A program made the position numbers and the translations under genes. Source: Massospora cicadina (taxonomy: Eukaryota > Entomophthoromycota > Entomophthoromycetes > Entomophthorales > Entomophthoraceae). Taken from it: a DNA stretch of 64,000 bases. The DNA is taken from contig JAKSZP010014508.1 in NCBI GenBank assembly GCA_022478985.1, positions 124,001 through 188,000 on the forward strand. The letters are read 5' to 3'. Shown here one piece after another: positions 1-10,369 of the stretch. Positions within the stretch are counted from its first letter, which is position 1. Each line of letters opens with the position of its first letter. The notes beneath the pieces were generated by a model. That model was not told where the DNA came from. It did not search any database and saw nothing but the letters and a program-made list of their open reading frames with translations.

Positions 1-1229
1 CATGGCAGATTTGGCTGACATTATGTATAAGAAGATGGGGGTGAACAATTATCATGATGAGCTGCTGCAAGTAATCAAGGTACTAGACGGGATTAGGTAG
101 GATAATTTCCTATGTGAAGGAAATATATAAGCAGATTGGAGACTCGACGCTGAGTTTCCTTAAACCTTCTGCTAGACCCATGATTATTATGGATGCTCAT
201 AGGGTGGTAGGGCATTGATGATTGCGGAAAACTTTGCAGTTTTTGCAGCCCCACTACTACTGGGAGAGCATAAATTATGATGTATTGGAAACGGCAAGTT
301 GTTGCCATCAGTGTCAAGTGGAAAAGCCTTTTCACAAGAAGACCAAATACCAGCTGGTTAAGCCCATTTCACCTGGCACACCGTTTCCCTTAATGTAGTG
401 TGACCTCAGCCAACTGGCGCCAACCGATCTAAGTATATAATTTTCGCAATTGATCATTTGACAAGATGGCTGAAGGCCAGAGCCATTAACAACTTGGGAG
501 CAACCATTACTGCCAAAATTATTATGGAGTGTGTTATAAAGTGACAAGGCTGCCCACAGTTCATTCTAACAGATAATGGAACCAACTTCACTTCACAAAT
601 CCTGCTTAAGTTGAACGAGTTGATGGCGATCAGAGGGGTTTTGACCACCCCCTACCACCTGGAATCAAATGGAATGGTGGAACGGGGCAACATAACCTTA
701 GTGAACATACTCCATGAGTTGGTAAAGGATTGACCCTCAGAATAGTGCTTTTCTACCTACAGCTGTGTTTGCATATAATATCAGTTATCATTCGTCCACT
801 GGTAAGAGCCCTTTCCAACTGCTGTATGGTCAGCGTCCAGCTCTGCCTGCCTTGCTTTAATCGTGTATAGATGACACCATTGGTCTGGACCCTCATTGAT
901 ATTTGATGAATCTTACAGAAACACAGATCAAGCTACAAATGGAAGCCTATTCCACCAGCTTGACAAGTAGATCTGCAATCAGGTGACCAACCAGAAAAGA
1001 TGGAGCGAACTTTCACTGTTCGCTGTAGGAGATCATGTCTTACTTCATGACTAACACAGATTTGGGAGAGAAAACAAGCTCTTTACATCTGAGCTTGGAT
1101 TTTTGAGATAATTGAGAAGACTGGCATGGACGCCTACACCATTAAGGAACCAGAGGGGGGTCATATTATTAACTAAGTTCATGAAAAGTTCCTTCAGCCA
1201 TACAAGAATTAGAAGCTTATCATCCAGTC
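1..1229 (+). pseudogene. pol: Ty3/gypsy pol 3' end (integrase), family A, copy A1
   Basis: This is the integrase part of a gypsy polyprotein, cut by the window edge and broken by stops and frameshifts. By eye, across frames, I can read the zinc-binding end (CCHQCQ near 300-330), the core motifs AIDHLTRW (about 448), LTDNGTNF (about 563) and NGMVERGN (about 668), so all three catalytic acidic residues are still encoded. Around 1100-1150 the reading IEKTGMDAYTIK matches the GPY/F module at the integrase C-terminus. It is collinear with 7235-8455 of copy A2. The ORFs predicted on the minus strand here are shadows. The remnant cannot make a protein. Confidence 0.85.
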
Positions 1230-1241
1230 AAAGGGGGGTAA
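1230..1241 (+). other. polypurine tract of copy A1
   Basis: A purine run (aaaggggggtaa) stands directly before the LTR start TGTCG, as expected for plus-strand priming. The equivalent tract of A2 is at 8468-8479. Confidence 0.6.
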
Positions 1242-1720
1242 TGTCGAGAAGTTGATATGATTAGACATTATGCTACACATTCTGGTGGATTGGAGTGGGA
1301 GTCAAGACGAGTTTTAAGATTGATGGAAAAGATATAAGAAAAGTAAATCAATTGAAGTGTTGACCGCTCAGCGAATCAAGGGAAACTACGCCAAGATTTC
1401 AAGATAGATGAGAGCTCCTAGAAAAGGGAAAACAAATAGGAGATTACCAAGCTGAGGATGCATCCAGATTGGGGGACCAAGTTTTATAGAGTTGAACGAA
1501 GGATTGAGGAGGAGGTTTTTTTATTTTAGTAGGTTGTTGCAGATAAGTCTGCGATTATTAGAAGATAAATATAAGGTCAATAGGGGCAATCACTCCATAT
1601 ATCTTTTATTGGTTTTTATTAGAGTCAGCGATCTTCCTATAGTCTGATTTGGTTGCTCAGTGGTTAATACCCTGTGTAAAATGACTTGGCAGAATCAAGA
1701 CTTTATGATGAGAATTAACA
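1242..1720 (+). repeat. LTR of family A (copy A1), about 479 bp
   Basis: It begins TGTCGAG directly after a polypurine tract and ends TTAACA one base before a primer binding site, giving TG...CA ends. A TATA-like stretch lies near 1568. The last 100 bp resemble the 3' parts of the A2 LTRs (for example the block around ctcagtgg near 1656), but the rest is too diverged to be the same insertion. Because pol precedes it and a PBS follows it, it is either the 3' LTR of A1 joined to another element or an LTR shared by two tandem copies. Confidence 0.75.
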
Positions 1721-1721
1721 G

Positions 1722-1738
1722 TGGTGCTCACTACAGGG
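1722..1738 (+). other. primer binding site after the A1 LTR
   Basis: tggtgctcactacagggg begins one base after the LTR. The same motif follows the 5' LTRs of families A, C and D in this window, so it is a real minus-strand priming site. Confidence 0.7.
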
Positions 1739-1881
1739 GACTCTGCTGGTTGGTGCTTAAGTAGCTGATGGGTTTGTAAAGAGGTGGCAGGGATATGCCA
1801 CTGTGGTTTGATTCTGGAGGTTGTTGGTGGTGGGGTGGGGCAAGCCCTGGATGCCCACCCCACATGCTGAGGTTGGAAGTA

Positions 1882-1941
1882 GGAGGATTACCATCTGGCT
1901 AATTGTGGAAATGTCAGAATTTTAACCAGATGGAATCCTCC
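1882..1941. repeat. 60-bp near-perfect inverted repeat
   Basis: The left arm (ggaggattaccatctgg then ctaa) and right arm (ttaaccagatgg then aatcctcc) pair over about 20 bp with one mismatch and one unpaired base, around a loop of about 20 nt. It could be a small foldback element or a structured RNA; nothing else supports a function. Confidence 0.6.
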
Positions 1942-2127
1942 GATGATTTAACGTTATTTGGTATGAAATGGCCAATCCTGGTGGAATGGCTTATTGACTG
2001 AATTTCTTACGATATAATGTAATTTCTAGTTAGTTTATCCCAAATTTGGTTTGAGCCAAATCCAAGTATTCCGACGAGATTGGAAGTAGATTCAAGTGGG
2101 GCAATTGGTGGCCCCAAATTAGTATAA

Positions 2128-2160
2128 GGATCACCAGTGACTAATAGCTGAGGATGATCC
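2128..2160 (+). repeat. hairpin unit, copy 1
   Basis: GGATCA and TGATCC flank an interior (ccagtgactaatagctgagga) that is nearly the same as in the unit at 2545-2579. The arms differ between the copies but remain complementary in each. Confidence 0.55.
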
Positions 2161-2544
2161 AATAAGAATCTGTCAGCAGAATCAGTGTTAAATGCCAAAT
2201 GCTATTTGTGGACTGTTATGGGATTTCTGGTATAAAAATGATGTATTCACTTTAATCACACATCTATGATTTTGCTGCCTATACTTTTTATTTGATGTCG
2301 GTGTATCTGACAATAATGATTTTGAGACAGCCAAGGCTGTTTCAGGAACCTCATTTATTATAACGATTATCACCTGAATAAAGCAATTTCTAATCAATTG
2401 ACTAATATAAGTTGAGAAGAGATGTTGGCAAGATGTTAAGATATTCTGAGTCAAAGCGAGTGACCAAAGCTGTTTCTGGTGCATTATTATCAACTCAATA
2501 GTCGGATCCAAATGTGACATTTATTTAAATTAATATTTTATATA

Positions 2545-2579
2545 TGACTCACCAGTGACTTAAGGCTGAGGATGAGTCA
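2545..2579 (+). repeat. hairpin unit, copy 2, with two TGACTCA sites
   Basis: TGACTCA and TGAGTCA flank the same interior as copy 1, about 415 bp away. Both arms equal the core site bound by Gcn4/AP-1-type bZIP proteins in fungi and animals; whether they act as such is unknown. Confidence 0.55.
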
Positions 2580-3047
2580 AAACTAATTTGGACATCGTGA
2601 AGGATAAAGCAAGAGGGTTGACGCCAGGAAAGAGAATAATGCATCAGAAGAAGAAGAGTGGTTGGCTTGAAGAACCAGCAGAAGAGACAATAGGTCGGCA
2701 GTGGGCGCAGTAGCCCTGTTGTAAATAGTATAAACACCTGGCGCTTCCCTCTCAATACATATCTACCTTTGTCTATTCTCTTTTATAATTTTTGTTTATA
2801 TTTATTTCATTGTTTGGGGAATGAGGCTGGGAGAACCCCAAATGGTGCGGGTGATATGCCAAGGGGTCAGCTGGCACTGTTGTCCCATTGCCTAAGGCGA
2901 AATGGCAAGGGCTGACCAGTATTCATACTGGTTGGTCTGCCAACTAGCAGAGCTCATGGTCAATTTTCTGACATATGCCATCCAATAGAGCGAGCTTCTA
3001 AGTCCTGCATTCAAATTTTGGGTTAGTACCAATAGCATCAAACCCTG

Positions 3048-3547
3048 TGTCATGATTCTGATATGACTGGACGATCAGCCCTAAGTTGTTAAGGTGGAAT
3101 GGATAGGATCCACCAAGTCCAATATGATTAATGATTATTCAAGCGCCTTGAAGTGAGGCGATATTGGCTTGTTGGTAAATCTTTTTGAATCAGGCGATCA
3201 TAAAATTACCAAATGCAGAGTTGCTAGAACCAATGAGATATGGCGTATTAATTTATTAAGCCAGAAAGCGTTATCATCCAAAGTCGCTACAATATAGGTG
3301 AGATAAGATGATTAAGGAAGGATGTTGTTAATAGTTTAGAGTTAGCGGAACAGTGAGGATCCGCTATAGTTATTATATCAAATAAAAAGAGCATAGAGGG
3401 AGCAAGTGCTCCATATTTAATAAATATGTTTATTTCTGTTGTTTTAAGGGCAACGATCCTCATATTGTTAGTCCTATGGCTCAGTGGGTCAAACCCTGCA
3501 CAAAATTGCATACAGCGTATCTTAACGATAACGCCAATTTAAAATAT
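3048..3547 (+). repeat. 5' LTR of A2 (500 bp)
   Basis: It starts TGTCATGATTCTGATATG and is collinear with 8480-8979 over its full length, with many substitutions. A probable transcription region lies near 3380-3425. It ends directly against the PBS, and the terminal CA has mutated to AT. Confidence 0.88.
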
Positions 3548-3563
3548 TGGTGCTCACTACAGG
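3548..3563 (+). other. primer binding site of A2
   Basis: tggtgctcactacagg, the same site as at 1722. Confidence 0.75.
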
Positions 3564-3839
3564 AGGCTCATTGATAAATCACAAAAACTAATAAAAAGTT
3601 CCTCAGTTGCTGGCCATGTTGTATCCAGCTTGCTTTGGCAAGGAATCATCCCAGGAGCACTGCAACCATTAAATATGCAGAACTCAAGCTTGCCCTGGAC
3701 GCTGTGCTTACATGGAAAAAGGCTTTTCTGCAAGAAAGTTCTATTGTTAAGCTGCCTCTGTTTGATTGTGACAGAATTATTTATGGATTTTATAAATAAA
3801 TTTGAGCTCTCAGTAGAAGGAGCTTCAGATTGACATAAA

Positions 3840-4932
3840 GCCAAATTATTAATGTCCACCCTGGATGTCAGAAGCGCTGACCAAGTTACTTGCTATATTC
3901 CAACAGTTCCTTTACCTATCAAAAAGTGAAGTATACTGTAATGTGGTTGTTTGGAGGAATTTCAAAAATGGCGCAATGAAAGGCTGAGTTTCTAACCATT
4001 GGGTTTCAACAGAATGAGACCCTCACTGCGTTTGCTGATCAATTTTTAGCAGAAGCCCATGTGTTAATTGGGGCAGGGATTTTATCTGAATGTGACATAA
4101 GCATAGCGTTGACCTCCACTCTGAAACCATACCGTGAGCTTTTTAATGCTATGGCTCTATATTTAGAGGTTGACGTACCCTTGTTTAAACTTGTTTAAAT
4201 TCTATGCCGTCTATCAGCTACTTTCCCTCCACCCAATATAGAGCAGAAACCTATCGCCTCCGCTGCTAGCCTTTTTTATCTGGAGGAATTATCCCTCCCT
4301 GTTCAGCGTCCGGTTGGCATCCCCTGGCCTTATCATCAATACAAGCCTCGCTTCTGACACAAATGCCAACAGCAGTTCACTTATCAGGAGGGGCCTGGTT
4401 ACAATGTTCGATTCCAGCCCAACCTTTGGGGTGGCCCCTTTTACAACAATCAAGGACGCCGGTCTTATCTGGTCAATTTCTTTTCGTGTGGTCACTCTGG
4501 GCACCTGGCTAGAAGTTGTCAAAATTGTCAGGTCTAGTACCTACCGCAGGAGCAGTATCATCAGGGAAAAGTCAGAGCGAAGTAGATATGGGACTCTCTA
4601 CCTCCGCTATTTTGACCCAAAACGTCCCACCAGAACCTATTCCTGTACAATCAGTGGAAGTTCCTCAGTATGATGACGCCTTCTTGTATCAGCAACTGGT
4701 TGGAGGTGTGAATGTGTTGACACAAATGCAATTCATGGACATGGAAGAAGCAGGCTATCAGGAACAACCAAAGCCTTATGCTTGTCAAATGTTTGATCAC
4801 ATTTCTATAGATGAACCAGATCCATTAGCTGATGCACTTCTCTTGAAAGGGGTAAACGTGGCCCTCCCTGTGGACGCTAAAGTTAAAAAATACCCTAAAT
4901 TTGGAGAAAGTATTATGAGCTTCCTTGTATAG
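3840..4932 (+). pseudogene. gag: A2 gag (capsid and zinc knuckle), broken
   Basis: The capsid-like part around 3978-4180 reads KAEFLTIGFQQNETLTAF, the retrotransposon-gag type segment. Near 4475-4530 a nucleocapsid knuckle reads SCGHSGHLARSC; the first cysteine of the CX2CX4HX4C pattern appears to be Phe. The best open stretch is 4516-4932 (138 codons), which is the gag C-terminus and linker toward the protease. At least two frame changes separate these parts. Confidence 0.75.
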
Positions 4933-4984
4933 AGATCCGTTAAATGTCCATGTCTTAAAACAATCAGATGCATCTTACACTGAG

Positions 4985-5530
4985 TTACTTACTGTGACAC
5001 TGTTGTAGCAAAAACCCAAGTTCATTTGATAATCAATACAGGTGCCCCAATCAACATAGTATCCATAAAGTTGGTATCAAAGTTGGAATTAAATCCTGAC
5101 GAGGAGCATCATATGGTGTATGGGACTGCAGGTGCAGAAAGCACAGTCTCTGAAGGAGCGTACAGCGTGCTACTCCTTGCAGTTTGGGTCAATTGTCATT
5201 ATAGCCCCAGCTATAGTGTTACCAAACAATAACTGTGACCTTTTAATAAGAACTGCTTTTATGCGCCACTTTGGGGCTGTTGTTGATATGACAGAGGATA
5301 CATTTGAAATTATGGGGCAGCGGATCCAAATCTACTTCACTTTCAGCGGAATGCCAAAGGATTCTGTACACAAGAGTCACATTAACCTTGCATTTAATAA
5401 TGGAGTGGTTTTGGTTCACTATCATCGACTAAAGAGCAAGACCCAGGCCCTTCCACATCAAAGTTATGAATATCAAGGGCACCACTTAGAGCTGCGGGCC
5501 CTATATCTATTCCCTCTTGACACCAAGTAA
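4985..5530 (+). pseudogene. pol: A2 aspartic protease, broken
   Basis: The active-site loop reads NTGAP (about 5035) where the family has DTG or DSG, so the catalytic Asp is Asn. A frameshift near 5130-5180 separates this from the second half (5120-5530), where CDLLIRTAFMRHFG corresponds to the conserved hydrophobic-Gly motif of retropepsins, with Arg in place of Gly. It lies directly between gag and RT as usual. Confidence 0.75.
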
Positions 5531-5559
5531 TCATAAACACTGAGTTAGAGGTGGAAGTG

Positions 5560-6720
5560 CCTGCTCGGTTTTATGTGGAGGTCATTGGGCCTTATCAGCA
5601 ATCACAGCTCAATCCCACGTGGCCCCAGGTATTATACTTCTGGGACATGGGGAAATTAAGTTCTTGGTAGCAAATCTTTAGGATAAACCAATGCAAATCT
5701 GCTGACACCAAATAGTGGCATCTTTACATATCATCCCAGTTGAAGAGGTCTTCCAGGCTCATGAGTTCAGTTCATTGGATGAATTTGGATTGCCCATCAA
5801 AACACATCCTGGCATAATGGCAGTTGTACCGCACGATAATTTAATGGGGCTAATGGAAGGCCAGATAGATCAAGAAGAAGCCTTATTTCAAAAATACAAA
5901 GAGATTTTTGCTGTTGATGATCAGGATTTAGGGTGCGTGCAGGGAGTTATCCATCGAGTGTACGTTGGAGATCATCCCCCCATCGGATCTTGGCTGATCT
6001 GCTGATCTAGAGCAGCAGAAGAAGTTGTCATGGCAGAAATTGATAAACTGCTAGAGCAAGGAATGCTTAAATCATTGAAGATCCCATGAGCTTCCCCTGT
6101 CCTAATTGTCAAAAATAAGGATGGGACCAACCAAATAGTAAAAGACTACCGCAAGCTCAACAGCATTACAAAAAAGACTCATACCCTTTGCCACGAATTA
6201 ATGATGCTTTGGACCGGGTGGGAGGAGCGCAGTACATATCCACAATGGATTTGATAGCTGGCCATTGGCATATTGAGTTACCTGTGGTGGAACAAGAAAA
6301 ATGCGCCATTATCACATCAAAAGGGATTTTACAATCGACACATATGCCACAAGAGCTGTGTAATGCACTGGCTACTTTCCAACGGGCGATTGACACTATC
6401 CTTGGCAACTTGAAGCTGTCCTGCGTTCTTGAATACATTGATGATATAAACGTTTTCTCCCGCAGGTTTTCTGAGCACCTTAGCCATTTGGAAGAGGTAT
6501 TCTACCAGTTGGCTGAGGCCAACAGCAAAATAAAACCTCAGAAATGCAACTTTTTAAGAATCAGCTAGAGTACTTTGGTTTTGTAGTTGATGCAACAGGT
6601 CTAAGGCCCCAACCAGCTAAGGTGGAGGCCATTTGGAAGATGCCTATACCAAGCAGTAAGTGAGATATACAAGTGTTTTAGGAATGGTTGGCTACTTTTG
6701 CCGATTCATACCAAACTTTA
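5560..6720 (+). pseudogene. pol: A2 reverse transcriptase, broken
   Basis: The N-terminal part is open at 5715-6005. The middle (about 6010-6190) carries stops but reads VLIVKNKDGTNQIVKDYR. The palm is open at 6188-6568: STMDLIAGHWHIEL, then the catalytic box YIDDINVFS near 6435, with both aspartates kept. The tail to 6720 (LEYFGFVVDATG, then GMVGYFCRFIPNF) is in another frame. Confidence 0.88.
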
Positions 6721-7320
6721 GTTGTATTGGAGGTCTGCTGTTTGAGTTACTAAAAGACACCACGTTTGTATGGACGGAACACTGTCAACGCTCATTTTAT
6801 ACTCTTTGAACAGCATTGATCAATGCACCAGTGCTACGCTACCCAAATTTCAAAAAGGAAGTAGTTTACAGATGGATGCATTTCTTTCCGCTGTGGGGGC
6901 AGTTCTGTCCCAAAAAGATGATGAAGGGGAGGAGCACCCAGTGGCGTACTGCAGTCGGAGCCTAAATAGCCATGAACGTAATTATACTGTGACCAAGCGG
7001 GAGTTCTTAGCAGTGATTTATGCATACAAGAAATCTAGAGTATATTTACATGGCGTAAAGTTTAATGTTGTAATGGATCATGCCTCATTATGCCGGTTGC
7101 AGAATCTTAAAGAGTTGGATGTTCGTCGAGCCCAATGGGCCCTTAAACTACAGGCTTACAACTTTGATATCCTTCACCAACCAGGAGCAAAACACCAGAA
7201 TGCTGATTGCTTGTCGAGTCTACCAACCATTGCAGTTATGGCGGATCTGAGTGATATTATGTATGACAAAATGCTCAGCGTAAAGTACAATGATGAGCCA
7301 CCACAAGTCATCAGGCATTG
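6721..7320 (+). pseudogene. pol: A2 RNase H domain, nearly open
   Basis: The open stretch 6770-7321 (183 codons) carries LQMDAFLSAVGAVLSQK (first Asp), NYTVTKREFLAVIYAYK (Glu) and VVMDHASLCRL (second Asp), then HQPGAKHQNADCLSSLP, the standard end of a gypsy RNase H. It is the longest surviving frame of this element. Confidence 0.88.
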
Positions 7321-7329
7321 AATGAAATG

Positions 7330-8455
7330 CAAGCCAATAATTTCTAGCGGAATTGTGAGTTGTACAAGCAGATTGAAAACTCCACAATAAACTTTCCACG
7401 ACCCTCAACGCAGCCTAACATTATCATGAGCACACATAAGGCAGTTGGACATGGTGGCATGCGCAAGACGTTAGAATTATTGCGGCATCAGTATTACTGG
7501 GAAAACATGAACTTTTATGTGCTTGATACTATCTCCTCCTATCACCAGTGCCAAGTGGAAAAGCCGTTCCACCAGAAGACCTCATACCAGTTAGTGAAGA
7601 CACACTTTGCTTGCTTACGGTTTCCCTTAATGCCATTGGTCCTCTGCCAACAGGAGCTAACTGGTTTAAGTATATCTTGGTGGCAATTGACAACTTGACC
7701 AGGTGGGTTGAGGTGTGGGCCATATGGGACCCGGGGACAGTTACTGTGGCTAAGTTTGTAATGTAGTGCATCATTCATCATCACGGCTATCCGCAGTTTA
7801 TCCTTACTGACAACAGTACTAATTTTACCTCTCACATAATTCCCAAGCTCAACAAAATGATGGCCATCCGCGGGGTTCTAACAACCCTGTACACTATGAG
7901 TCCAAAGGAATGATTGAACTGGTCAATAAGACCCTAGTGAACATTCTATGGAAGTTGGTTATGGATAGGCCCTCTGATTGGAGTACCTCCTTTCTACCGC
8001 AGTGTTTGCCTACAACATTAGCTACCATTCTGCCATGGGGAAAAGCCCATTCCAAACTCTTTACAGACAGAACCCCGCTTTGCCTGCGTCCTATATGCAA
8101 GTGTAGAGGACACTGGCAGAATGGACCCACAATGCTATTTAGCCACCCTAATGAATACACTGATAAATTACAAATTGAAGCGTATTATTCAGCTTAGCCA
8201 AGAAAATCAAAAAACCAGGCTGCTGATCAGGTACCTCGAAGTGGCCTAGCACAACTAAAAGATGGAGACATGGTTTTATTCCACAATCAACATGGGTTTG
8301 GGCGGAAACACAAGTTGGCTAGTATCTAGATTGGGCCATTTGAAGTTATTGAGAAGACAGGTATGGATGTGTATACTATCAAGGACTCCGCTCATGGTTA
8401 GATAATCAACCAAGTTCATGCGAAGTTCCTCCATGTGTATAAGCAATAGGAGCCT
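7330..8455 (+). pseudogene. pol: A2 integrase, broken
   Basis: The zinc-binding end (7430-7560) reads HKAVGHGGMRKTLELL and later YHQCQ, so one Cys of HHCC has become Tyr. The core is split over frames: AIDNLTRWVE near 7683, LTDNSTNFT near 7805 and [11 protein letters not shown] near 7900, where Glu is kept. GPFEVIEKTGMDVYTIKD near 8333-8385 is the GPY/F module. No chromodomain is visible. Confidence 0.85.
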
Positions 8456-8467
8456 TATTGTCCAGTC

Positions 8468-8479
8468 AAAGGGGGATAA
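8468..8479 (+). other. polypurine tract of A2
   Basis: aaagggggataa lies immediately upstream of the 3' LTR and matches the A1 tract at 1230-1241. Confidence 0.65.
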
Positions 8480-8979
8480 TGTCATTATTCTGATATGACT
8501 GGATGATCAGCCCTAAGTCATTATGGCAGAATGGATAAAATCTGCTGAGCTTAATATAATTAATGATTATTTGAGCGCCTCAAGGCAAAGCAATATTGGG
8601 TTGTTGGGAAATTGCTTTAAATTAGGCGATCATGAAAGTAACAAATGAAGAGCTTCTAGAACCAATGAGATATGGTATATTAAATTACTAAGCCATGAAA
8701 CGGTATATCTGAAGTTGCTAAAAATATAGGCGAGATAAGATGATATAGGAAGGTTGTTGTTAATAGTTTAGAGTTAGCAGAACAGTGAGAATCCACTATA
8801 GTTATTGTATCAAATAAAAAGAGTATAGTGGGAGTAAGTGCCCAATATATATAAAATAAGTTTATTTATGTTGTTTTAAGAGCAAGGATCCTCATATTGT
8901 TAGTCCTATTGCTCAATGGGTTGAACCCTGAGCAAAATCATTTATGGCATATCTCAACGATTATACCAATTTTATAACA
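8480..8979 (+). repeat. 3' LTR of A2 (500 bp)
   Basis: Starts TGTCATTATTCTGATATG and ends TATAACA, collinear with 3048-3547 and of identical length. Confidence 0.88.
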
Positions 8980-9475
8980 CACTGAATCAAAGCCGCTTGA
9001 ACATTGGAGGTTTTGGAACTGCAGGATTTAGATTTGAATTTTTTGAGTTTTGGATGGGTAAGCATTAACGGCATTAGTGGGTCGTGTGGGGTTATGATTA
9101 GTTAAAGCGGAATTACTGTGATTAGCTCAGAGTTTTTAGTCAAGTGAGACCCATCAGGGGATTGTGACTCAGGATTTCTGGTAGGATATGTTGCTCCTTT
9201 TTAAACTCATAGCTAAAGTTTTAGTTTAATAAGTCACAGTGAGTCCTTATTTGCCTGTGAATCAACTTTTGAGGTTTGTGAAGTATGTCAGAAATTTATG
9301 TTCTATATTAACAATAAACGGATGTTTAGCGCCCTTTAAGAGGTACTTCCAGTGCATCAATGACCACATGACCACAGCAAGCTCTTTAACATAAATGAAC
9401 CAAGAGTTTTCAGTTATGATAGACTTTTTTTTAAAAAAAGAACTGGATGTTTACAACTCTCATTCTTTTCCAGTA
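8980..9475 (-). pseudogene. pol: element I: RNase H fragment of an old gypsy element
   Basis: On the minus strand, around 9405 down to 9250, the reading KELAVVMWSLMHWKYLLKG, then KHPFIVNIEHKFLTYF, is the central RNase H region of a fungal-type gypsy pol. It stops at 9475, exactly where the element II LTR begins. Its missing upstream part (gag, PR, RT) is at 29934-31926 on the plus strand, which ends at the corresponding point of pol. Confidence 0.7.
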
Positions 9476-10308
9476 TAACAGTCTCAACTGACATGCCTGA
9501 GGCGTTGCAAGCCACAATCAAGGGCTTACCTTCATCAGAATGCTGCATGTTTCAATTTGTTTGCTTGACCATCCAGCGATTTAATTAAAAAGATCACTTT
9601 TAATTATGATTTTGTTATAGGAGTCATTGATATGTATGAATTTCCAGCGCATGGACTGCAATTCTTGTAGTGAGTTGTATAAGTTGTACTAAATTACTTA
9701 AAGTGATTTCTTCTTGGCATTGATAGTTATAAATAATTAGAATGTTATATTAAAGCATAAAACCGCTGGTGCAATCTCTACTGCTACTTTGTTTAAATCC
9801 TCTTAGTCTATTTTATCTCCCGCGCCATCATAAAACAAAACGTTATTACAGTCCTTATTGATAGTATGGACATTGGGTGTATTTTGATTACAAATGGCGT
9901 ATTATTCATATTATAGAGATTCCCCAATCCCTATTTACTCGCTCTATTGACATAAAAAAGATGTTAAGCTCATAAAACCCACTCTTAATTGCTGCTTAGT
10001 AAACATGTGATGCATAATAAGAACCTTAATAAAGAGAGCATATCTAGGTGAATTTGCATTTTGAAGGGGTCTTTTTTTCTAAGTAGCTACCTTTAGTCTG
10101 CTACTAAGTTTAATAAAGCGATATTCTGAGCCACTGGTAGTACTAGATACTAGGTGTGCTCCCTTATTCTATTAATAGATAAACTCTATTGCCAATATAA
10201 GGTTTCCATTAAGTAATTTTTTTCAGGTTACTGTAATCAAAGGGTACCAAATCTCGTTGTGTTGATACCTGTATACTCAAAATCTGGTGCTTAAGTACCA
10301 ATTAAACA
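9476..10308 (+). repeat. 5' LTR of element II (about 833 bp)
   Basis: It matches, in inverted orientation, 41119-40690 continued by 32347-31927. Clear shared blocks include ccagcgcatggactgcaa near 9645 and the stretch around gcgtattattcatattat near 9896. It ends TTAAACA, three bases before a PBS-like sequence. The left flank cagta (9471-9475) compares with ctgta read on the minus strand from 31926-31922, a 4 of 5 match. Confidence 0.8.
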
Positions 10309-10311
10309 TTG

Positions 10312-10330
10312 TGATGCTCAATAAAAAGGG
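10312..10330 (+). other. primer binding site of element II, mutated
   Basis: tgatgctcaataaaaaggg aligns with the tggtgctcactacagggg site of other elements and sits three bases after the LTR end, the same spacing as in families C and D. Confidence 0.5.
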
Positions 10331-10369
10331 TCTCACGCCTTGTTTTCCTGAACAAAAATCTTTTCAACT

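Larger units (their letters stand above)
1739..3047. other. unassigned AT-rich DNA with hairpins
   Basis: No coding stretch stands out; predicted short ORFs here have no recognisable motif. It follows a PBS, so its left part may be the 5' leader of a truncated family-A element. A possible promoter-like block lies around 2720-2770 (tataaacacc, then a pyrimidine-rich stretch), which could be part of an LTR of another family, but I could not find a partner. The hairpins are listed separately. Confidence 0.4.
3048..8979 (+). mobile_element. Ty3/gypsy LTR retrotransposon, family A, copy A2
   Basis: A 5.9-kb element with 500-bp LTRs at both ends and the order gag, protease, RT, RNase H, integrase, all on the plus strand. 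The flanks are ccctg (3043-3047) and cactg (8980-8984), a 4 of 5 match as expected of a mutated 5-bp target duplication. All genes are broken, so it is a dead copy. Confidence 0.88.

Noticed and set aside
93..648. Three minus-strand ORFs at the left edge
   Set aside because: They lie opposite the integrase of A1 and show no motif; shadows.
2128..2579. Hammerhead ribozyme in the ctgaggatgagtc units
   Set aside because: The required CTGATGA core and GAAA strand are not present; only part of the pattern matches.
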